From positions 1 to 64,000 of the forward strand of contig JAFPVW010000137.1 in NCBI GenBank assembly GCA_017395215.1: a stretch of DNA of 64,000 bases, in the 5' to 3' direction. Shown piece after piece: positions 7,981-15,030 of this stretch. Position 1 is the stretch's first letter. Each line of letters begins with the position of its first letter. Both the position numbers and the translations under genes were made by a program. This DNA is from Prevotella sp. Lineage in GTDB: Bacteria; Bacteroidota; Bacteroidia; Bacteroidales; Bacteroidaceae. Below the pieces are notes generated by a model that saw nothing but the letters and a program-made list of their open reading frames with translations, did not search any database and was not told the origin of the DNA.

Positions 7981-9702
7981 ATGAAGAAATTATTAGTTTT
8001 ATCATTGATGATTTCATGCTTCTGTATGACATCATGTAGCGATGATGACAATACAGAAACTGGTGGCAAGTCCGAAGTGGACAATAATGAGATTGCCGTT
8101 ACCGAACCAAGCACAGAAGTGGGTGCCTCTTATGCCATTTTAAATGGCAGACTATTCCTGAGCAAGATTCCTGCTGGTTCGACATTTGAAAGTGTCGGCT
8201 TTGACTTATCGATGGACAAAGACTTCATAAACGAACAAACAAGAAGAGCCATCGTCCGTGGAATTGAGGGGAACAAGCTGACATTAACAATTGATACCCT
8301 GTCGCCCCAAACCACCTATTACTATCGGACTGTTGTGGAACTAAACAACATGGAGTTCTATGGTGCCAAACAGACATTTACAACCAAGGAATTGGAAATG
8401 ACGCCATCAGTTGGAGATGTATCAAATATCACGTTCACGTCAGCCAAGGTGAATTTTAAGGTCACACATAAAGCTGTCTCTAAGTTTGAGACCGTAGTCG
8501 CCGGTATGGCCTATTCAGAGAACAAGAGGTTTCTGCAGGCCGACAGTATTATATCACTCATAGGCAAAGGCTACGGTTACGGAGGCATGAGTTCAAACGG
8601 ATTAAACCTTATAAATGAAAGACGTTGCTCAAATATGTCTGACGGGACAGTCCAGACAGTCATAGACGGCTTGGAGCCAAGCCATACATATTACTACTGC
8701 ACTTATGTCAGGGCAGGAAACAAACTGGTGATGAGCGAGGTGAAAAGCTTTTCCACCATCGACTTCCAGGCTCAACAGTTGGTGAGTTGTGAAGCCAGTG
8801 ATGTGACGCTGGCTACAGCCACGGTGAGCGGAATTACGTCAATGACAAGCACTTTGGCTGATATTTATCCAAATATGGCTGACATTGTATGGGGCATCAG
8901 CTATGCACCGGAAGAGTCTCTTGCCCAGACAACCTGGCCCAAAAACTGGATTTCGGGCCTAGGCGAAACCTCAGCAACGATTAGTGGCAATAACTTCACT
9001 GCAAAACTGACTAATCTGACACCCAGCACTAACTATTTGTATTGTCCCTTTGTACGCATTGGCGACGCTGTTCTCCGTGGCGACGTGAAACGCTTTACAA
9101 CAAAGTCCTTGGATGACTATTTAATGATTGACATTGACGATATCGGTTTCACATCGGCCAAAATATCGGGTAAGACCCAGTTGCAAGATTTATTCCAGAA
9201 TATCAGTTACACATTTAATTACCGTTATAAGACTGATTATTACGACTGGGATAACAGTATAACGATGACGGTTGCTGGAAACAGTCTAAGTGCTGACCTG
9301 AAAAGCCTCTCTTGTGGTAAAACATACAATTACTGGGTGACGGTCCTTGCTGACGGGCAAAAACTACAGACCGGGGAAAAGACTTTCAAGTCTCAGGATC
9401 CGAAAGACTATATAACCATGTCCGATGCGGCGAATGTCACATCGTCTTCTGCAGAAGTCACATGTTCGGTTGACCCGAAAGTATATGCTGGTTCCATCAT
9501 CGGCCAAGTTATCTACGGCCTCAGCAAGGAAAACATGAGTCAATACGCACATGATACTGTCGACGGAAAGACCATGAAAGCTACTATGAGCGGATTGAGC
9601 AGCGGTACAACCTACTATTATTATGCTCAGGTGCTATTCACCATTGGTCTGGGCCAGGCTGACTGGTACACAACAGACATAAAAAGCTTCACGACCAAAT
9701 AA
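7981..9702 (+). CDS. Lipoprotein with five FN3-like repeats
   Basis: 573 residues. It starts MKKLLVLSLMISCFCMTSCS, with a lipobox whose cysteine is followed by SDDD, as in exported Bacteroidota lipoproteins. The rest consists of about five fibronectin-III-like beta domains of 90-120 residues (roughly 37-117, 124-245, 255-380, 385-470, 475-573). Each ends with a pattern such as TTYYYRTVVE ... KSFTT. No catalytic motif is visible; a surface adhesin or scaffold role is inferred. The gene stands alone between RAYT-type copies 2 and 3 and is AT-rich, which fits a transferred cassette. Confidence 0.88.
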   Translation: MKKLLVLSLMISCFCMTSCSDDDNTETGGKSEVDNNEIAVTEPSTEVGASYAILNGRLFLSKIPAGSTFESVGFDLSMDKDFINEQTRRAIVRGIEGNKLTLTIDTLSPQTTYYYRTVVELNNMEFYGAKQTFTTKELEMTPSVGDVSNITFTSAKVNFKVTHKAVSKFETVVAGMAYSENKRFLQADSIISLIGKGYGYGGMSSNGLNLINERRCSNMSDGTVQTVIDGLEPSHTYYYCTYVRAGNKLVMSEVKSFSTIDFQAQQLVSCEASDVTLATATVSGITSMTSTLADIYPNMADIVWGISYAPEESLAQTTWPKNWISGLGETSATISGNNFTAKLTNLTPSTNYLYCPFVRIGDAVLRGDVKRFTTKSLDDYLMIDIDDIGFTSAKISGKTQLQDLFQNISYTFNYRYKTDYYDWDNSITMTVAGNSLSADLKSLSCGKTYNYWVTVLADGQKLQTGEKTFKSQDPKDYITMSDAANVTSSSAEVTCSVDPKVYAGSIIGQVIYGLSKENMSQYAHDTVDGKTMKATMSGLSSGTTYYYYAQVLFTIGLGQADWYTTDIKSFTTK

Positions 9703-9738
9703 CGAATCTTAGGGGCTTTGCTATTTGATCAGGCGTGA

Positions 9739-9992
9739 GTCACGGGGACGGTTCTACCGATCATTTTTCGTCCGAATAATTTGGCAGTTTAAGAATATGT
9801 TATTTCTTTTGCATAATCTAACAAGAAAACGACGTAAGATGCCACGACAGGCAAGAAAGGTTAGTGGTAATGGAATCCGTCAAAGGCTTCGGAGCTGGTG
9901 TTCGCCAGCTTGCAAGGCTGACGGGTGTCTCTTTCGGAGTAATACAAAAATTGTAGCAAATGAAAAATGATCAGTAGAACCGTCCCCGTGAT
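9739..9992 (+). mobile_element. Non-autonomous RAYT-type element, copy 3 (intact ends)
   Basis: Best-preserved copy, 254 bp. The left end GTCACGGGGACGGTTCTAC is mirrored by the right end GTAGAACCGTCCCCGTGA. ATG 9839 opens MPRQARKVSGNG, joined directly to the transposase C-terminal DNA; in another frame the latter reads IRQLARLTGVSFGVIQKL. The sequence between the two ends is nearly the same as in copy 2, so both come from one deletion event and then spread. Confidence 0.8.
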
Positions 9993-10069
9993 TCCACGTA
10001 ATCAACTTGTGCAGCAGCATTCATTGCCACCAGCAGCAACAGGATTGACAGTAACTTTCTCATAAGCAT
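9993..10069 (-). pseudogene. 5' stub of a secreted-protein gene cut by a mobile element
   Basis: ATG 10069 opens MLMRKLLSILLLLVAMNAAA, then QVDYV: a clear signal peptide. The frame then runs into the end of RAYT-type copy 3. It starts 15 bases after the ATPase gene on the same strand, so it was probably the second gene of that operon. The remainder is lost. Confidence 0.65.
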
Positions 10070-10084
10070 AATGGTTTGATATTT

Positions 10085-11227
10085 CTACAACATTCTCTTC
10101 AGCCAGATGTCGAGGAAACGATCATAAACGATATAGCCATCAACCGTCTGGTAGACCAAGTCCTTTTCCTTCAACACCTCAAGGGCCTTTTTAATACTGC
10201 TTAGGGTGGGGAGGTCGTATTTGCTTACAAATTCTTTCGACTGTGGTCGGCTGACTATGCCTTCTTGAGCTATTGCTTTCAGAAGATTGAGCTGGTTCTC
10301 TGTCAGAAACATCATCAACGTGTCGTATTGGCTCGACTTGTCTGACAATATGCTGAGTATGGCCTCATTTACTTGCCGATAATCCGTTACTCGTTTTTCG
10401 CGTTCATAAAGTCGATTCAATACAGATTGAATATACCAAGTATAACCATTGAACCGATCGTACAGCTGACCAAACACGTCTTCTGACATTTCACCGTTCT
10501 TGGCCTGGAAGAAACGGGAGGCAAAATCATAGTATATCTCCTTGTGCAACGGCTCAAGAGTCATCATTGCTGTGCTCTGATAGAAAGGACGCTTTGGCGA
10601 CCCAAACATTTCATACATCACATGCTGTTTACTGCCGGAAAAGATGAAATGTACATTATGGATAAACTGTATATAACTGCGCAATAAAGCCTCAGTACCT
10701 TGTTCCGGATAGTCCGTTATGGTTTGAAATTCATCGATGGCCACATACACCTCCTTGTCGCTGTTGGCAAGATGGTCGAAAATGCTTTTAATCGTATGCT
10801 CAGTATGCGCCCGTTCTATGTTAATTGAAATGCTGGGCATACCTGTCATTGGGTCTATCGTCATGGTTGGCCGCCATAAACTGAAAAACTTCAGCACTTT
10901 TGCCATTGTGCTGCGAGAATTATGAAGTCTTTCTTGTATGATGGCCTTTCCTAATGTCTGAACAAAATCGTATTGGTTATGGGTGTGAAAGATGTCGACA
11001 TAGATGCAAACCGCATCTTTATTCTGCTCTTTTATGAGATGAAAAGTATGTTGAATAAGCCCAGTTTTCCCTATTTTTCTTGGAGAAACAAGTGTTACAT
11101 TGCGTCCATTTTGCAGATGAGCAATTAAATTTTCACTCTCTACTATACGGTCACAAAAATAGTCTGGACTCTCATAACCCTCATAAATAAAGGGATTCTT
11201 CAACTGGTAAGACTTCTTTTTTGCCAT
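10085..11227 (-). CDS. AAA-type ATPase with C-terminal winged helix
   Basis: 380 residues from ATG 11227 (a GTG lies 9 bases upstream). Walker A SPRKIGKT at 48-55 and Walker B VYVAIDEFQ follow the pattern of the archaeal-type ATPase family (PF01637-like), common in Bacteroidales and of unknown cellular role. The last 80 residues (NLLKAIAQEG ... SIKKALEVLKEKDLVY) look like a winged-helix DNA-binding domain. The promoter core is at 11283-11290, and the leader carries two direct copies of CACTTTTGGTGT. It is probably cytoplasmic; it may be a defence or mobile-element accessory function, but the sequence does not show which. Confidence 0.88.
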   Translation of the reverse strand: MAKKKSYQLKNPFIYEGYESPDYFCDRIVESENLIAHLQNGRNVTLVSPRKIGKTGLIQHTFHLIKEQNKDAVCIYVDIFHTHNQYDFVQTLGKAIIQERLHNSRSTMAKVLKFFSLWRPTMTIDPMTGMPSISINIERAHTEHTIKSIFDHLANSDKEVYVAIDEFQTITDYPEQGTEALLRSYIQFIHNVHFIFSGSKQHVMYEMFGSPKRPFYQSTAMMTLEPLHKEIYYDFASRFFQAKNGEMSEDVFGQLYDRFNGYTWYIQSVLNRLYEREKRVTDYRQVNEAILSILSDKSSQYDTLMMFLTENQLNLLKAIAQEGIVSRPQSKEFVSKYDLPTLSSIKKALEVLKEKDLVYQTVDGYIVYDRFLDIWLKRML

Positions 11228-11238
11228 AATTGTCACTT

Positions 11239-11264
11239 CACTTTTGGTGTCACACTTTTGGTGT
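11239..11264. repeat. Direct repeat CACTTTTGGTGT x2 in ATPase leader
   Basis: Two identical 12-bp copies (11239-11250, 11253-11264), spaced 14 bp start to start, between the -7 box and the start codon of the ATPase gene. The position suits an operator or attenuator. Confidence 0.5.
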
Positions 11265-11282
11265 TATACTTCCAATGCGATG

Positions 11283-11290
11283 CAAAGGTA
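11283..11290 (-). promoter_or_regulatory. -7 box TACCTTTG for the ATPase gene
   Basis: Perfect TAnnTTTG core on the minus strand, 56 bases before ATG 11227. Confidence 0.65.
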
Positions 11291-11559
11291 GTAATTATTC
11301 TCCAAACTTCCAAACTATTTTAGGCTTTTTTCCAACCAATCCTATCCCTAAGAATATGGAGGCCGCTATGGTTTCCACTTCCCTTTTGTCAAGAAAACTT
11401 GCCGAAAAAAGCATCATCGCGATGGAGTAATCTGGGAGAAGGACTGGGTTGGAAACGGCCTCTTTGTAAAGAAAGCGGAGGCCGCCGGGAGTTTACCGGC
11501 ACCTTTCTATGAGTTAGGTGCCGCCTTTCGAGGCGTTAGGCGCCACCTTTCTGACGGCA

Positions 11560-11594
11560 AAAAGGCCTGTTTTCGAGTGAAAAACAGGCCTTTT
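11560..11594. terminator. Bidirectional terminator-like hairpin
   Basis: Perfect 14-bp stem AAAAGGCCTGTTTT/AAAACAGGCCTTTT with a 7-nt loop. It can end transcripts from both sides, notably the DUF3244 unit. Just before it lies a weaker GC hairpin (about 11519-11548). Between it and 11746 one minus-strand frame reads TGEWLQNTEVMPDFVII and a stop (about 11657-11713), perhaps the end of a lost gene. Nothing else is seen in 11291-11745. Confidence 0.6.
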
Positions 11595-11745
11595 CCGACT
11601 ATTATAAGCGGTTTTCCGGGCTTTTCCGAGGGAGCAATTTTATAAGCCTCAGAGCGTCAGATGATTACAAAATCGGGCATAACTTCGGTATTCTGCAGCC
11701 ACTCGCCCGTTGCTGACTTCCGCAAGAGTTATGGGCCTCGGTTTG

Positions 11746-13773
11746 TCAATATTTATACACCTTGCGCCCGTTTACGATATTCAGCCCCTTACGCAAAGAA
11801 TTGATGCGCTGGCCCTGGAGGTTGTAAATGGCTCCCTCTTTTTGGGAGTGGGCTGGGGCGAGGCTTATCCCCGTCGTCTGCGTCTCAAACTGCCCAGTGA
11901 ACGACTCATTGCTGTTCTCAACCGTCACGGTGTAACGGCCTTTGGCGTAGGCAGAGATGTCGATGTTGAGGCCGACGATGCTGCCTGCGTTGACAGTCTT
12001 CTCATAGACGACTTTGCCCGCCTCTTCGGTTATGCTTACCTGATAGGCTTCATCAAGCGCATTGAGATTGATGCCCAACTGCTGGCTGCTGTACTCACCA
12101 TACAGCGACTGCGCTTCTGCCTCTTTCATCATCCGCGTCTTAGGTCGTATCTTTATCGTATGCGTGAAGTCGATGCGATCTTTTCGGGCACCCAATACGA
12201 TAGTTCCGAACTCGTATTCGTCGTTGAGGTAGATGACTTCATCGCCTACAATACATGCAAGGAGCGCACCCGTATGTCCAACATGCCCCCACCTGTTATT
12301 AATGTATGGCCAGGATTCACTACCAACACCTTCGAACCAACGATCCATTACATCACCATTATACAAAAATTCATAATACGCACCTTTAAATCCCGCGATG
12401 CCTCCATACGATTTATTCACAACATACTTAGTATAATCACTCTGACATATGCTGTCGCCTGAGGATAGCGTGAAGTCGTAGAGTAAATCAAACTTATTGA
12501 GACCAAAATACACTTTCTTATCTTGCTCATACCAAGCACCAACATATTCTCCTGTTGTGTCATATTTTGAGTCCACTCTGTCACACAACATTCTTTTGGC
12601 TGTCTGTCCATTTATGATGGTATCGCCATCTATATATAAATATTCCGTCCATTGATCGTGCGACAAATTATCAGAATAGACTCTTACAATCCAAGTCTTA
12701 CCTTCTTCGATGAACGGGCGGTAAGCAGGCTCTATCGCTTTGTTGATGACAGGATGCTCCTCGCCATAATTGTCTACCACGATGTAGTTCATATTGGGGT
12801 CGAAGCCTGGAACATAGAGGTCGATAGCATGGAGTGCCATACAGTCCATCATTGGCTCCACTTCTTGTATGATGAACTCTATCTTGTGGACAAATGGGTC
12901 ATCAGTTGGTTTCTCGTAGAAACAGGCATAGTTGTTTGGCCCGCATTGGGTGAACGCATCTCCATAGACATGCAGGCGGTCGCCATCCAATTCGTAAGAA
13001 AGGTGATGGTGCCTCCTTTCGTCTATCTCCTTGTTTTCCGCACCCGTAGGCAAGTTGCAGCCATGAATTTGACGAAACTCGTCATGGAATGGGAATGGCA
13101 GGTAAGAATCGATGTCTGCACCGTGATTTGCTACTACATAAGCCAAATAATCCTGGGAACCGGGAAAGGAATAGCGTAAATCATAGAGATTTCCCAAAGG
13201 GCCATTGAGAGAGCCAACACCCTCAATCCACGTCTTTTGGATGGAATTGTCATCTGTACGGCACAACGTCCATCTCCGCAAATAGCGGTGCTGTGCCACT
13301 TTTCTGTCTGCTGCTTGGTTATTGTCATAGCGTACAATCTCAGGCCCTTCCAGATAATCGTCAACTGACACAACTTTGTATGACACCTTTCCCATCCCAT
13401 CAAGCGAATAACCCTCGTATGTATCGCCTGCCTTCAACGAATAGTCGAACACAAGAATTTCCTTTTGAGCAGAAGGGATGAAAAGATATACTTTGCGGTT
13501 CTCCTCACGTAAAAGCGCCGCATCATAGAGCACAAACGAACCATCTGCATTCTGGTTCATCTTGACGTAAGTCTTTCCATTCTCAACCACTTCTTCATTC
13601 GTCAACATATACTGCTCAAAATGATAACTCCGGTTGGCGGACGGATTAACCACATGCCACGTTTTGCCTTTCTCTACAAAGGGGATGTAGTCGAAATAAT
13701 CAGCGTTGCTTCCTTGAGCCGACACCATCATTGATGCCAGCACGCATGTCAAAAATAATAATGTACGTTTCAT
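11746..13773 (-). CDS. Secreted DUF3244-type protein, paralog 1
   Basis: 675 residues with signal peptide MKRTLLFLTCVLASMMVSAQ. It has two copies of an uncharacterised module of about 190 residues: the first starts YIPFVEKGKTW, the second YRPFIEEGKTW, followed by DGDTIINGQTAKRM and GAWYEQDKKVYFG. A DUF3244-like beta domain follows (LYGEYSSQQLGINLNALDEA ... ISAYAKGRYTVTVENSNES), then a segment encoded by a palindromic repeat, and the tail YNLQGQRI ... GLNIVNGRKVYKY. It is the last gene of the unit that starts with the TPR/HTH regulator (18666). The C-terminal 170 residues are almost the same as in the next two genes at DNA level. A surface or periplasmic location is inferred; no enzyme motif is visible. 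Confidence 0.88.
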   Translation of the reverse strand: MKRTLLFLTCVLASMMVSAQGSNADYFDYIPFVEKGKTWHVVNPSANRSYHFEQYMLTNEEVVENGKTYVKMNQNADGSFVLYDAALLREENRKVYLFIPSAQKEILVFDYSLKAGDTYEGYSLDGMGKVSYKVVSVDDYLEGPEIVRYDNNQAADRKVAQHRYLRRWTLCRTDDNSIQKTWIEGVGSLNGPLGNLYDLRYSFPGSQDYLAYVVANHGADIDSYLPFPFHDEFRQIHGCNLPTGAENKEIDERRHHHLSYELDGDRLHVYGDAFTQCGPNNYACFYEKPTDDPFVHKIEFIIQEVEPMMDCMALHAIDLYVPGFDPNMNYIVVDNYGEEHPVINKAIEPAYRPFIEEGKTWIVRVYSDNLSHDQWTEYLYIDGDTIINGQTAKRMLCDRVDSKYDTTGEYVGAWYEQDKKVYFGLNKFDLLYDFTLSSGDSICQSDYTKYVVNKSYGGIAGFKGAYYEFLYNGDVMDRWFEGVGSESWPYINNRWGHVGHTGALLACIVGDEVIYLNDEYEFGTIVLGARKDRIDFTHTIKIRPKTRMMKEAEAQSLYGEYSSQQLGINLNALDEAYQVSITEEAGKVVYEKTVNAGSIVGLNIDISAYAKGRYTVTVENSNESFTGQFETQTTGISLAPAHSQKEGAIYNLQGQRINSLRKGLNIVNGRKVYKY
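11830..11864. repeat. GC palindrome inside DUF3244 paralog 1
   Basis: Diverged copy of the repeat that gives LTPALSRREG in the paralogs; here it encodes LAPAHSQKEG. It sits between the DUF3244 domain and the tail. Confidence 0.6.
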
Positions 13774-13805
13774 ATCTTTCTGCTATTTGTTGTTTTTTAT
13801 TAAAT

Positions 13806-14984
13806 TCACTTTACATACAGCTTGCGCCCGTTTACGATATTCAGTCCCTTCTGCAAGGTACTGATGCGCTGGCCTTGGAGGTTGTAAATGGCTCCCTCTC
13901 TTCGGGAAAGGCTACGGGTAGGCGAGCTTTGCTCGGGAATGAGGGCTGGGGTGAGGCTTATCCCCGTCGTCAGCGTTTCAAACTGCCCCGTAAACGACTC
14001 ATTGCTGTTCTCAACCGTCACGGTATAGCGGCCTTTGGCGTAGGCAGAGATGTCGATGTTGAGGCCCACGATGCTGCCTGCGTTGACAGCCTTCTCGTAG
14101 ACAGTCTTGCCCGTCTCGTCGGTGATGCTTACCTGATAGGCTTCATCAAGCGCATTGAGATTGAGGCCCAACTGCTGGCTGCTGTACTCACCATACAGCG
14201 ACTTCACTACTGCCTCTATCATCATCCTTGATTTAGGTCGTATCTTTATCGTATGCGTAAAGTCGATACGGTCTTTTCGAGTTCCCAAAACGAATGAATC
14301 GTCCTCTTCGTTGTTATAATAAATGACTTCATCGCCTACTTTACATGAAAGGAGAGTGCCTCCTATTCCAATCATGGAATGTGGATAATTGATGTACGGC
14401 AATGATTCGCTGCCAACACCTTCAAGCCAGCGTTCTGTCCTATTGTCTTTACGCCTAAGTTCATAATATGTTCCTTTGAAGCCTGTGATACCTCCAGACA
14501 GTTTTTGCACAACATACATAAAATCCTCTTGAACAGTATTAACTCCTGACATGTAATCCCCTGGATTTACAATATCGCCAGAAGAAATAGTAAAGTCGTA
14601 GAGCAGTTCAAACTGCGGTCTATCGCCAGCGAAATACATCCCCATGTCGTCCCGCTCTATGTTATTGCCAGCAAAATACACCTTTTTGTCTTGCTCGTAC
14701 CAAGCACCGATATACAGTGGAGAAGGGTTGCCATTCTTTAAACACTTCATTTGCTTGCATGTTTGCCCGCCGATGATGGTGTCGCCATCTAAATAACAAT
14801 ATTCAACCCATGATTCTGGAAGCCCATAAGGAGAAATAGCGCCGCATTTTATAACCCACACCTTACCTTCTTCGATGAATGGGCGATAGGCAATCTCATT
14901 TGCGTCCGATACATTCACGGCACTTGCCAACATTGGCGTTAGCATCAAAATGAATAAGGATAATAGTTTCTTCATTGTTTTCAT
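13806..14984 (-). CDS. Secreted DUF3244-type protein, paralog 2
   Basis: 392 residues from ATG 14984 (MKTMKKLLSLFILM; ATGs at 14975, 15005 and 15008 are alternatives). The signal peptide ends near LASA. A single YRPFIEEGKVW module follows with DGDTIIGGQTCKQM and GAWYEQDKKVYFA, then the DUF3244-like domain and the tail GLNIVNGRKLYVK. The start region, including about 30 bases upstream of ATG, is nearly identical to that of paralog 3, so the two arose by a recent duplication. Between DUF3244 and the tail it carries an enlarged palindrome insertion (PALIPEQSSPTRSLSRREG). Second-last gene of the regulator unit. Confidence 0.87.
   Translation of the reverse strand: MKTMKKLLSLFILMLTPMLASAVNVSDANEIAYRPFIEEGKVWVIKCGAISPYGLPESWVEYCYLDGDTIIGGQTCKQMKCLKNGNPSPLYIGAWYEQDKKVYFAGNNIERDDMGMYFAGDRPQFELLYDFTISSGDIVNPGDYMSGVNTVQEDFMYVVQKLSGGITGFKGTYYELRRKDNRTERWLEGVGSESLPYINYPHSMIGIGGTLLSCKVGDEVIYYNNEEDDSFVLGTRKDRIDFTHTIKIRPKSRMMIEAVVKSLYGEYSSQQLGLNLNALDEAYQVSITDETGKTVYEKAVNAGSIVGLNIDISAYAKGRYTVTVENSNESFTGQFETLTTGISLTPALIPEQSSPTRSLSRREGAIYNLQGQRISTLQKGLNIVNGRKLYVK
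13890..13959. repeat. Nested palindromes in paralog 2
   Basis: The CTCTCTTCGGGA... palindrome seen in paralog 3 is interrupted here by a second one with core CGAGC-TTTG-GCTCG, and the frame stays open. Confidence 0.6.
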
Positions 14985-15030
14985 TGTATTTGTTATTAAT
15001 TCCATCATGATCAAGTGTACTGTCTATGTG

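Noticed and set aside
11657..11713. Short frame TGEWLQNTEVMPDFVII as the end of a tail-specific protease gene
   Set aside because: Only 18 codons are left and the similarity is weak; mentioned with the hairpin entry but not called as a feature.
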